Shown in pieces: positions 1 to 6,029 of a stretch of 6,030 nucleotides of DNA; the stretch's first letter is position 1, and every line of letters starts with the position of its first letter. Source of the DNA: Bacteroidota bacterium (GTDB lineage: Bacteria; Bacteroidota; Ignavibacteria; UBA10030; BY39); assembly GCA_018830765.1 (NCBI GenBank), contig JAHJRJ010000159.1, positions 1 through 6,030 on the forward strand, read 5' to 3'. A program made the translations under genes and the position numbers. A model generated the notes under the pieces. That model was given only the letters and a program-made list of their open reading frames with translations. It was not told the DNA's origin and ran no database searches.

Positions 1-644
1 CGGACTTTTAATTTGAACATCCAATAATAAATACCGGTAAAGCTTGCAAGTGAAGTCAAGAAAATTACCAGCATAGTTGGATTCATGTGAATCTTTGCTT
101 GTGGATTGATTATCGGGTCAGGGTGTAAACTTGCGACGATGCGTGGCATGATGAAGATGAAGAACGGCACAGTAATACCAGCAATAATAGAATAAACAGC
201 AGAAAGCGATGCTCTTTTCTCTTCAACTTCTATTGATGATCTTAAGGCAAAATATGCCCCATAAATCAATAACAGCACGAAGATAGATGTTTGACTAGGA
301 TCCCAGTTCCAAAACGCTCCCCAGCTAAATTTAGCCCAAATAGCGCCCGTTACAGTAGCAAGTATGCAGAACATAAAGCCCAAACCGGCAGCTGAAACCG
401 ATTTAATATCATAATCGATTCTTCTTTTAGATAAATATAAAATACCATAAAAAAACGATGAGAGGAAAGCAATCACCGCAACCCAAGCAGTCGGAACGTG
501 GAAAAATATAATACGGGCTTTTTCTTCCAACCCGGGAACAACCGGCAATTCATACCAATTCTGTGGGAGTGGCACCATCGGCATTGATAATCCGGCTGTT
601 ATCACTATTGTAAAAACCACACCTAATATTATTTTATACTTCAT
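1..644 (-). CDS. ccmC: Cytochrome c maturation protein CcmC (haem-handling membrane protein), 3' end cut by window edge
   Basis: CcmC is an inner-membrane protein that, with the CcmAB ABC transporter, presents haem on the outer face of the membrane and passes it to the chaperone CcmE. Reading back from the ATG at 644-642 gives 214 complete codons with no stop before the window edge. The family is usually about 220-250 residues, so only a short C-terminal tail is missing. The tryptophan-rich haem-binding signature of the CcmC/CcmF/CcsA superfamily is clear at residues 108-118 (WGAFWNWDPSQ). The two histidines expected as haem ligands are H49 (in FFHVPTAW) and H174 (in SLHPDP). Hydrophobic segments lie near residues 5-21, 47-70, 85-104, 119-134, 147-167 and 190-210, matching the six-helix plan. 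An in-frame TAG at 659-657 with no ATG between supports the chosen start. No Shine-Dalgarno sequence is visible. One oddity is Ser117, where an arginine is usual after WDP or WDA. The identification is firm. Confidence 0.94.
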   Translation of the reverse strand, partial: MKYKIILGVVFTIVITAGLSMPMVPLPQNWYELPVVPGLEEKARIIFFHVPTAWVAVIAFLSSFFYGILYLSKRRIDYDIKSVSAAGLGFMFCILATVTGAIWAKFSWGAFWNWDPSQTSIFVLLLIYGAYFALRSSIEVEEKRASLSAVYSIIAGITVPFFIFIMPRIVASLHPDPIINPQAKIHMNPTMLVIFLTSLASFTGIYYWMFKLKV

Positions 645-715
645 ATGATGAACATTCTAATAATTATCTTGATAAGTTCGTTTTAAAAATACGAAATTGT
701 TTTGCCTTGAGCAAC
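645..715 (-). other. 71-base spacer between ccmB and ccmC
   Basis: This is the only real intergenic gap inside the gene cluster. It is very AT-rich. It holds one short imperfect palindrome (arms at 677-681 and 691-695, TTCGT/ACGAA, with an A/T-only centre). The arms are too short and weak to call a terminator, and no T-tract follows in a useful position. No good sigma-70-type or Bacteroidota-type promoter is evident. The gap could hold an internal promoter or a processing site, but nothing in the sequence proves it. Confidence 0.4.
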
Positions 716-1396
716 TTAATCCTTCCAAATGTAATCGAAGAGTATATATGATGCAGCAGTAATTACGAGAATATAAGATGCTAAAATTTGAAATTCCCCC
801 GATGCTAGCCTAATGGTTGCGCCCTCTATTGCCATCTTTGTTGCGCTGATTACGGCAAGAAGCAACGGAAGCAAAATAGGAAAAGACAGAACGGGATATA
901 AAGTTCCTTTTGTAGTAGACTTTGCAATAATAGCCGCAATTATTGTAGCAGAACACGAAAGCCCGACCGTTCCTAAAAACATTGTAATCACAAATACATC
1001 GAAGCTGCGAACGACAAAGTTTGGAATTACTAAAAAGTATAATAACACCGTAAAAATGTTCATCGAAATCATCAACACGAGATTGAATATTAATTTCCCA
1101 AAATAAACAGATGCGGGTGTTGCGATCAGATGCAGAGTCATGACTGTACCTCTCTCCTCCTCGCTGACGAACGAACGCGACATACCGGACATTGCAGAAA
1201 AGAATATAACTATCCATAGCATTCCTGCAAGTATCTCGACTGAAGGTGATTCTTGTCCAATTGCGAACATAATAATCGAGAGCGTTGTAATTACAAACAT
1301 TAGAAGAGCGTTAAGAGCGTAGCGCGTTCGAAGCTCCGACCGGAAATCTTTCATGAATATTGTTAATGTAGAGCTTTTGTAATTGTACTTTTCCAT
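716..1396 (-). CDS. ccmB: Haem exporter membrane subunit CcmB
   Basis: CcmB is the membrane-spanning subunit of the CcmABCD complex that releases haem-loaded CcmE during cytochrome c maturation. The 226-residue length matches the family (about 220). The N-terminus has the family-typical amphipathic start with KDFRSELRTRY at residues 16-26. Six hydrophobic stretches follow near residues 28-46, 55-73, 102-125, 132-158, 165-186 and 203-222. The charged loop after helix 2 (SEEERGT, residues 78-84) is also typical of CcmB: it is the cytoplasmic loop thought to contact the ATPase. The start ATG (1396-1394) directly follows the ccmA stop TAG (1399-1397), so translation is probably coupled. An alternative start at Met15 would remove residues that look family-like, so I prefer the first ATG. 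Position directly after ccmA and before ccmC confirms the assignment. Confidence 0.94.
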   Translation of the reverse strand: MEKYNYKSSTLTIFMKDFRSELRTRYALNALLMFVITTLSIIMFAIGQESPSVEILAGMLWIVIFFSAMSGMSRSFVSEEERGTVMTLHLIATPASVYFGKLIFNLVLMISMNIFTVLLYFLVIPNFVVRSFDVFVITMFLGTVGLSCSATIIAAIIAKSTTKGTLYPVLSFPILLPLLLAVISATKMAIEGATIRLASGEFQILASYILVITAASYILFDYIWKD

Positions 1397-1399
1397 CTA
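1394..1399 (-). promoter_or_regulatory. TAGATG junction joining ccmA and ccmB
   Basis: The ccmA stop TAG (1399-1397) is followed at once by the ccmB ATG (1396-1394), with no intervening base. This suggests coupled synthesis of the ATPase and its membrane subunit. The nearest purine-rich stretch (AAGGTGAA) is about 18 bases away and probably too far to act alone. Confidence 0.75.
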
Positions 1400-2044
1400 C
1401 TTATTTGAGTTGTTTACCTTCACATTCAAATCAATGATACTATCGCAATACTGCAAATCCTCTTTGTCGTTGGTCGCAATAATCACGCTACCTTTTTGTT
1501 TCTGTTCCTTGACGATATCATACACGATTGAGATTCCATCTGAGTCTAAATTTGATCTGGGTTCGTCCAATATCAGTAACGGTGGTTGATGAAGAAGAGC
1601 AAAAGCGTATTTCAAGCGCTGCTTCATTCCAGATGAATAGGTCCGCACTGGGTCGCCTTTTCTATCGAACAAGCCGACTTTTGTAAAGAGTGAAGACAAG
1701 TTCTTATTATTAAAATTCAACTTTCTCACGCCTGAATAAATTTGAATATTCTCGAGCGCAGTAAATTCTTCATAAAGTTGTAAGTAAGGCGATACGAAAC
1801 CGAGATATTTAAACCTATTTACTAGTGCAATTTCTTTGTCGTTTATTGAAAAAATAAATTCGCCTGCGTTAGGAGTCAATACACCTGCAATAATTTTTGC
1901 AAGCGTAGATTTACCTGAACCGTTTTTGCCAGCAATCGCTAAAGCCGAACCTTCCTCTAATATAAAACTTATGTTTGAAAATACGGTTGTGCGATTGAAA
2001 ACCTTTTTAATGTTAATTGCTTCTATTTTTATATTTGTCTTCAT
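1397..2044 (-). CDS. ccmA: Haem exporter ATP-binding protein CcmA (ABC-transporter ATPase)
   Basis: This is the cytoplasmic ATPase that powers the CcmB/CcmC haem-handling complex in cytochrome c maturation. At 215 residues it is a single compact nucleotide-binding domain, the usual size for CcmA (about 205-220). Visible motifs in order are Walker A GKNGSGKST (39-47), the signature loop YSSGMKQR (136-143), Walker B LLILDEP (156-162) and the D-loop SNLD (164-167). Two motifs are non-canonical. The Q-loop position carries Pro86 (GFVSPYLQLYEE), with the nearest glutamine three residues later at Q89. The switch histidine is replaced by Asn192 (ATND). I recall similar variants in Bacteroidota-group homologues, so these may be lineage-typical rather than inactivating. 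The start overlaps the stop of the upstream protease gene by four bases (ATGA), and ccmB begins immediately after the stop. By sequence alone it could be another small ABC ATPase; the adjacent ccmB and ccmC make CcmA nearly certain. Confidence 0.93.
   Translation of the reverse strand: MKTNIKIEAINIKKVFNRTTVFSNISFILEEGSALAIAGKNGSGKSTLAKIIAGVLTPNAGEFIFSINDKEIALVNRFKYLGFVSPYLQLYEEFTALENIQIYSGVRKLNFNNKNLSSLFTKVGLFDRKGDPVRTYSSGMKQRLKYAFALLHQPPLLILDEPRSNLDSDGISIVYDIVKEQKQKGSVIIATNDKEDLQYCDSIIDLNVKVNNSNK
2041..2044 (-). promoter_or_regulatory. ATGA overlap joining the protease and ccmA genes
   Basis: The ccmA ATG (2044-2042) overlaps the TGA stop of the protease (2043-2041). This four-base overlap is the classic arrangement of translational coupling within an operon, and no independent ribosome-binding site is visible upstream. 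It places the haem-exporter ATPase on the same transcript as the secreted protease. Confidence 0.8.
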
Positions 2045-3795
2045 CGACGGACTACTGCAAATTTACCTACGTGCTCACGATTATTTAATATAATGACGTA
2101 TAGATAAATACCCGAATTTAGCACATTCCCTCTTGCATCTGTAACATTCCAATTTATTTTTGGCTCGTAATTGTTGATCAGATACTCATTCGAGAAAACT
2201 AACTCCATATTACTTGTATAAACATACAGTTTTGAAGTTATATCTTTTGTAGAGGGAAGTAAAAATTGTATGGATTTATTTCTCTCGGTTACGAACGGAT
2301 TCGGAAAAACCACAACAGAACGTTGCGTTGTTGTGATTAATCCACCAATGCTCCAATTCCACGGATCGGAAACATCTAACATTACAAATACACCATTTCC
2401 CAAATCTCGGTAGGAGTCATCGACCTTGGTTGAGGACAAGATATAATTAAATCTATACGGTAATATCCAATGATTTGATGCTGATTCGAAATTAATATTA
2501 TTGATGATCTCAGTAACCTTTTTACCTTGATACAGTACAGGCAGATATAACGAAGAAAATGTCTCGATACTATCTGTATAGGTACGTGAAGGCCCGATAA
2601 GCTCAATCGTCGAACATTCTTTGATTAAGGGGTAATTCGGTGCTTCAGAATAATATGAACCTGGGACAGCTCTGTTTCCGGTAAAATAATTCCACTTTGC
2701 AAATTCTACGAAAGCAATTTTTAAAGTAGAGTTGATTTGTTTTAAAGCATCATCGAGTGATTTGATGCTGTTCTGGTTAATTGAGTCTATCCCCATCAAC
2801 TCCCAAGTTCTTCTCATAACGGCTGGCGAAAATCTTTCTTGTATGTATTTTCCCCATATCGCCCTACTGTATTCGATTACCCAGTCAGTTGCTATAAACG
2901 ATTTACCGGGATTTGCAAAATGTCCCCTCGGTTGTCCAGCGGAATTTTTTATATACTGGTAATAATCATTTATGTTATCATAAATTACGTCTTCAATCCA
3001 AGTAGAAGTAATTTCATAAAAATATCTGTCTTGATCCCGGAAACCATAGCCACCAAGCTGTATGGCGTGGTGTAATTCGTGCGCTGCTGTTACCTTTAGA
3101 CCGGGTAATCCACGACTTGGTGTATAAACATCCATAAAATCATTGTCAATTAAAATCCATGTTGCATACCGCGAGGGAATCTGACCAGGATTCAATGGTG
3201 ATGATGGCTCCCAGCGTATTTCTCCATAATAACTTAAGTCGGAGATATAAATGTTATACGCATTATCTCCAATCTCAAAACGGAGAGTATCGTAGCCTAA
3301 AGTATTTACAATATAATCCCAGACATAATTAAATATTTGAGCAGTTGAATCAACAAATTGTGTTATGACTCGTGAAGAATCCAACCAATTTTTAACATAA
3401 TTTTTGTCTGTCAGCATACGTTCGTTTGATGGTGTTAACATTGAGGGTGTGTGTATACCGCTTGTATCATAATGAATTCTGAAATTTCCCACTATAACTG
3501 ATTTTTGTCTTTCCGTAGGTGCTAGCAACTTCTTAATCATTGATTTCTGTTCAGATGAAAAATATTGGTAATTCTGTTGGAGCTCAAACATTAAACTAAG
3601 CCCGCATTTATCGGGAAGTCCTTCCGAATCTTTTACTGTTAACTCTTCAATTCTTCCATTTTGTAATTTTTCAATGATAGATTGTAGTTGATGATCAGAA
3701 GGAATTGTTAATTGTCCAAACATAGACTGAAAATAGATCAAAGTAAAAAATATCAAGAAATAAAATATTTTGTAATTATTAAAATATTTTTCCAT
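2041..3795 (-). CDS. Secreted putative zinc metalloprotease (MXAN_6640-like) with T9SS sorting domain
   Basis: This is a 584-residue exported protein. The N-terminus is a Sec signal peptide: lysines at 3 and 9, a hydrophobic core at about 10-22, and likely cleavage after MFG at residue 27. A helical pro-like region (about 35-95) follows, then FRIHYDTSG (105-113), which I associate with the MXAN_6640 family of putative metalloproteases. The zincin motif HELHH is at 239-243, with H239 and H243 as zinc ligands and E240 as catalytic base. The following EITSTWIED (261-269) supplies E261 or E268 as a candidate third ligand. Residues about 494-584 form a T9SS type A sorting domain (FPNP near 497, SGIYLY at 561-566, GKFAVVRR at the end), predicting export across the outer membrane and attachment or release. 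Only two cysteines remain in the mature chain, C64 and C394, and could pair. The substrate is unknown. The start ATG overlaps the upstream stop by one base (TAATG), and the stop overlaps the ccmA start. Family recall is from motif pattern, not a search. Confidence 0.86.
   Translation of the reverse strand: MEKYFNNYKIFYFLIFFTLIYFQSMFGQLTIPSDHQLQSIIEKLQNGRIEELTVKDSEGLPDKCGLSLMFELQQNYQYFSSEQKSMIKKLLAPTERQKSVIVGNFRIHYDTSGIHTPSMLTPSNERMLTDKNYVKNWLDSSRVITQFVDSTAQIFNYVWDYIVNTLGYDTLRFEIGDNAYNIYISDLSYYGEIRWEPSSPLNPGQIPSRYATWILIDNDFMDVYTPSRGLPGLKVTAAHELHHAIQLGGYGFRDQDRYFYEITSTWIEDVIYDNINDYYQYIKNSAGQPRGHFANPGKSFIATDWVIEYSRAIWGKYIQERFSPAVMRRTWELMGIDSINQNSIKSLDDALKQINSTLKIAFVEFAKWNYFTGNRAVPGSYYSEAPNYPLIKECSTIELIGPSRTYTDSIETFSSLYLPVLYQGKKVTEIINNINFESASNHWILPYRFNYILSSTKVDDSYRDLGNGVFVMLDVSDPWNWSIGGLITTTQRSVVVFPNPFVTERNKSIQFLLPSTKDITSKLYVYTSNMELVFSNEYLINNYEPKINWNVTDARGNVLNSGIYLYVIILNNREHVGKFAVVRR
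2044..2316 (-). other. T9SS type A C-terminal sorting domain of the metalloprotease
   Basis: Residues 494-584 show the pattern of this domain: VVVFPNPF at the start, a beta-rich body with a W-x-x-x-D-x-x-G element (WNVTDARG, 549-556), then NSGIYLY, and a basic end (GKFAVVRR). The fold resembles FlgD Ig-like domains. It directs proteins through the type 9 secretion system, which is confined to the Bacteroidota and related phyla, so it is also the best clue to the host. Confidence 0.83.
2992..3081 (-). other. HEXXH zinc site and candidate third-ligand region of the metalloprotease
   Basis: The codons for residues 239-268 of the secreted protease encode HELHH followed 18 and 25 residues later by E261 and E268 in EITSTWIED. 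A histidine pair plus a downstream glutamate is the arrangement of gluzincin-type peptidases. All core residues are present, so the enzyme looks catalytically intact. Which glutamate binds zinc is inferred only. Confidence 0.75.
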
Positions 3796-3797
3796 TA
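3793..3797 (-). promoter_or_regulatory. TAATG stop/start overlap joining the repeat-protein and protease genes
   Basis: The TAA stop of the repeat protein (3797-3795) shares one base with the ATG of the protease (3795-3793). No strong ribosome-binding sequence precedes this ATG; only GGA lies about 8 bases upstream. Re-initiation by terminating ribosomes is the likely way the protease is translated, which ties the amounts of the two exported proteins together. Confidence 0.75.
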
Positions 3798-6008
3798 TTT
3801 TTGTCCATAAATTATTTTTATGTAACCATCGTTAATATATGATAGCGCATAATCTGGTATTCCGTCGTTGTCGAAATCAGCTATCACAAAGCTGCTTACC
3901 CCTTTGATACTCATCAATCTTTTGGGAGTTGAAAAACTTCCATCTCCCCTGCCGATGTATGCTTGCAAAGTTTTTGTATGCCGGTTTGCGATCACAATAT
4001 CTATCTTGTTGTCATTATCAAGGTCGACAAACTGAATGTCGTTTCTATAATTCAACTTAACATTCGGTATCCGCAGATGCGGTGATAAAAAAGTTGTATC
4101 TCTTCTATTCATCGAAAAAAGCAATTCTTTATTTTCTTTTGAAAAGATTATCAAATCATCGCGTTTATTGTTGTTGAGGTCTTTTAGGAAGAATAAATAT
4201 TTTCCCTTGTTGGTGTCAGGGATACTGAAATAACATTTCTGTCCGATGGCTTTTTTGTCGCCGCTCATAAAAGTAGCACAAAGAGTAATTGTTTTACTGG
4301 TATTATCCTGAAAGTATAAGTAATCATCTATTCCGTCTTTATTTAAATCTTTCGTGATGAAGCCAAGACTTTTTGAGCAAACTACACCGGTTAGATCAGA
4401 TTCTATAAAGCGGGTTTTTGAAATTTGTTCGTAGTAATATAATTCAAGATGTTTCGATGGAGAGTCATAACCGGCAACAATGAATTTTAGAAATTTCTTA
4501 TTCCCGGAAACACTTAAATTTAGAATATCAACTTCAGAGACAGATGATAATGCATAGTTCGAATATGAATAGTTGGTAATATTTAAATCCGTTATGGAGA
4601 TAGTCGAAGAAGCTTGATGAGATATAAGTACAGTAAACGATTGCGGTTCGCGGCTAAATACTTTGAGAATTGTAGGATGCATTCCGGTAATCTTTAAGTT
4701 GACTATGCCTTCGTATGTTCCGTCACCTTTATTTTTAAGGTGCGAGATTGAATTATACCCATAGTTTGCGTAGAACAAATCCGGAACTGTGTTAGCATTA
4801 ACCGAATATGCCGTTAAGGAAGTGGGTTCTAAACCACTGATAAATTTAAGTTCGTTTGACTTTTCGATTGGAATGCAGGAATTTTGCACAATACGGATTT
4901 TATTGTTTTGGATATCAGTCAATGCCATATCGTAAAATAAGGTGTTGCGATGGCGAAAGATTTCGAAATCATAAGGTAATACTCCGGCACTAAACACAGC
5001 TCTTTCAACGAAATATCCCAAACTATCTTTAATCCATAAGGATATATATTTTTTACTCCTGTTGAATAATACTAAATCAACCGAACCGCTGTTATCCAAA
5101 TCAGCAGCAGTAATTTTATCGGGAAGGTCGGGAATGTCAATTATTTGATGAAGTGTGAAAGCTCCCAATCCATCACTGACAAATGTTTGAAGTTGCGATT
5201 TATCTCGAAACGTTAAGATGAAATCGATATTTGCATCATTATTAAGCTGAGTCGGTATTATTTTAGCGGGTTCATCGAAAAAAGTAACGGTTGACGGATA
5301 ACTATATTTCATTTTAGAATATGCCGAGAAGTATAGAGCTTCATTCAATACCCAATTGATTGCAAAAATATCTGTTAATCCATCGTGATTAAAATCGGAG
5401 ACCGAAATACAACTAAAAGAGTAATCGCTTAAAATAGTTTGAGGATATTTAAACGTTCCGTCGCCTTTTCCCATAAAGACGGTAATTCCTAACACTTGTT
5501 TTCCGTAAAGTAAAATATCCATTTTACCGTCGTTGTTAATATCGGCGGTTTGGATTGTGTCGTATTCTTCAGACAGATTATATTTCCATCTGTAAAGAAT
5601 GGTATCCGGCTGACTGAGATAAATCCGTAGCTCATTAGTTTGCTTACCGATGTATGCGAAGTCGGTGATGCCATCTTTGTTAAAATCGGAAACTGTGATA
5701 TGGCTGATTTCGAGCGACATCCTGTAATGCTTAATATCCCAGCGAGCAGAATCCTCGACTGCAGTAATCACCGAAATACTTTTTGAGCTGTAGGCAGCTA
5801 TGTCAGATACTCCGTCTCCGTTAAAGTCGCCCGTTAACAAGTTTTGTGTTCCGCGCCTCAACTGTAATTCTTGAATTATGGAGAATGATGAATATTGCCG
5901 TTGAGAAAATACCATAGAACATTCGAGAAAATTTAGAATAAAAATCGTATAAAAAAATCTACGCGGATATTTGAACCCGTTCGAAATTATATCAAAAGCA
6001 ATGGTCAT
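3795..6008 (-). CDS. Secreted FG-GAP/VCBS repeat protein, probable double beta-propeller
   Basis: This 737-residue exported protein is built from FG-GAP/VCBS (integrin-alpha-like) repeats. Its precise function is not recognisable. The N-terminus has basic residues (K13, R16, R17) before a hydrophobic core at about 18-28, with probable signal cleavage after VFS at residue 35. C30 is preceded by glutamate, so a lipoprotein box is unlikely. Strong calcium-loop motifs occur at 61-69 (DFNGDGVSD), 108-116, 156-164, 205-213, 554-562 and 711-719. Weaker copies are at 254-262, 303-311, 610-618 and 662-670, with eroded ones between. GDGTF/GDGSF elements at 182-186 and 688-692 are also typical. No T9SS sorting domain is present: the chain ends at the last strand (IKIIYGQK), so it may stay in the periplasm or rely on a partner. 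An in-frame TGA at 6020-6018 precedes the ATG at 6008-6006 with no other start between, fixing the start. Propellers of this kind usually mediate binding, so a scaffold or ligand-binding role is possible. Confidence 0.87.
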   Translation of the reverse strand: MTIAFDIISNGFKYPRRFFYTIFILNFLECSMVFSQRQYSSFSIIQELQLRRGTQNLLTGDFNGDGVSDIAAYSSKSISVITAVEDSARWDIKHYRMSLEISHITVSDFNKDGITDFAYIGKQTNELRIYLSQPDTILYRWKYNLSEEYDTIQTADINNDGKMDILLYGKQVLGITVFMGKGDGTFKYPQTILSDYSFSCISVSDFNHDGLTDIFAINWVLNEALYFSAYSKMKYSYPSTVTFFDEPAKIIPTQLNNDANIDFILTFRDKSQLQTFVSDGLGAFTLHQIIDIPDLPDKITAADLDNSGSVDLVLFNRSKKYISLWIKDSLGYFVERAVFSAGVLPYDFEIFRHRNTLFYDMALTDIQNNKIRIVQNSCIPIEKSNELKFISGLEPTSLTAYSVNANTVPDLFYANYGYNSISHLKNKGDGTYEGIVNLKITGMHPTILKVFSREPQSFTVLISHQASSTISITDLNITNYSYSNYALSSVSEVDILNLSVSGNKKFLKFIVAGYDSPSKHLELYYYEQISKTRFIESDLTGVVCSKSLGFITKDLNKDGIDDYLYFQDNTSKTITLCATFMSGDKKAIGQKCYFSIPDTNKGKYLFFLKDLNNNKRDDLIIFSKENKELLFSMNRRDTTFLSPHLRIPNVKLNYRNDIQFVDLDNDNKIDIVIANRHTKTLQAYIGRGDGSFSTPKRLMSIKGVSSFVIADFDNDGIPDYALSYINDGYIKIIYGQK
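3852..5828 (-). repeat. Tandem FG-GAP repeat array, about 14 units with ~49-residue period
   Basis: The last aspartate of each loop motif, or its equivalent, falls at residues 69, 116, 164, 213, 262, 311, 360, 410, about 459, about 509, 562, 618, 670 and 719. Steps are 47-50 residues for the first ten units and 49-56 for the rest. Each is followed by a hydrophobic strand (for example DIAAY, DFAYI, DILLY, DLVLF, DIVIA). Units 9 and 10 have lost the aspartate and are placed by spacing and strand pattern only. Fourteen units equal two seven-bladed propellers. Confidence 0.7.
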
Positions 6009-6024
6009 TATTGATATTCAGGTT

Positions 6025-6029
6025 CCTCC
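6025..6029 (-). promoter_or_regulatory. GGAGG, Shine-Dalgarno-like sequence upstream of the repeat-protein gene
   Basis: On the minus strand GGAGG is followed by 16 bases before the ATG at 6008. That is longer than the usual 5-10 base spacing. No alternative in-frame start lies closer, because a TGA intervenes at 6020-6018. The match may be chance, or may be the last codons of a gene outside the window (GGA-GGA-ACC-TGA reads in frame to that stop). Confidence 0.25.

Noticed and set aside
677..695. Palindrome TTCGT/ACGAA as a terminator or operator between ccmB and ccmC
   Set aside because: The arms are five bases, the centre is A/T only and no proper T-tract follows. Such a structure is expected by chance in AT-rich DNA.
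661..714. Possible ccmC promoter: TTGCTC, 17-base spacer, TATTTT; or GATAAT nearer the gene
   Set aside because: The first pair matches the sigma-70 consensus at only three and four of six bases, and GATAAT has no acceptable -35 partner. In such AT-rich sequence these are not convincing.
810..1217. Minus-strand frame of 135 codons inside ccmB
   Set aside because: It is an out-of-frame reading within a confidently identified membrane protein, with no membrane pattern or domain of its own.
813..1589. Plus-strand open frames at 813-1106, 1140-1322 and 1383-1589 opposite ccmB and ccmA
   Set aside because: They lie wholly opposite well-supported genes, show no recognisable domains, and have no ribosome-binding site or conserved context. 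They are antisense shadows.
1836..3075. Plus-strand open frames at 1836-2093, 2732-2962 and 2839-3075 and the minus-strand frame at 2382-2606
   Set aside because: All overlap the ccmA or protease coding sequence in other frames and lack any supporting signal.
5489..5674. Minus-strand 61-codon frame inside the repeat-protein gene
   Set aside because: The main frame carries clear repeats through this interval, so this is an out-of-frame shadow.
3852..5828. Repeated short DNA stretches of the type ccgtc-nnn-ttaa-tcgg as a DNA-level repeat element or CRISPR
   Set aside because: They coincide in frame with the conserved loops of the protein repeats and vary at synonymous positions. They reflect the coding of the FG-GAP motif, not a DNA element.
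5916..5921. Lipobox at C30 of the repeat protein
   Set aside because: The residue before the cysteine is glutamate (FLEC), which does not fit a lipobox, and a standard cleavage site (VFS) lies just after it.
2041..6008. The two exported proteins might be c-type cytochromes matured by the neighbouring ccm genes
   Set aside because: Neither contains a CXXCH motif. The repeat protein has only isolated cysteines (30, 200, 378, 544, 577, 592) and the protease only C64 and C394.
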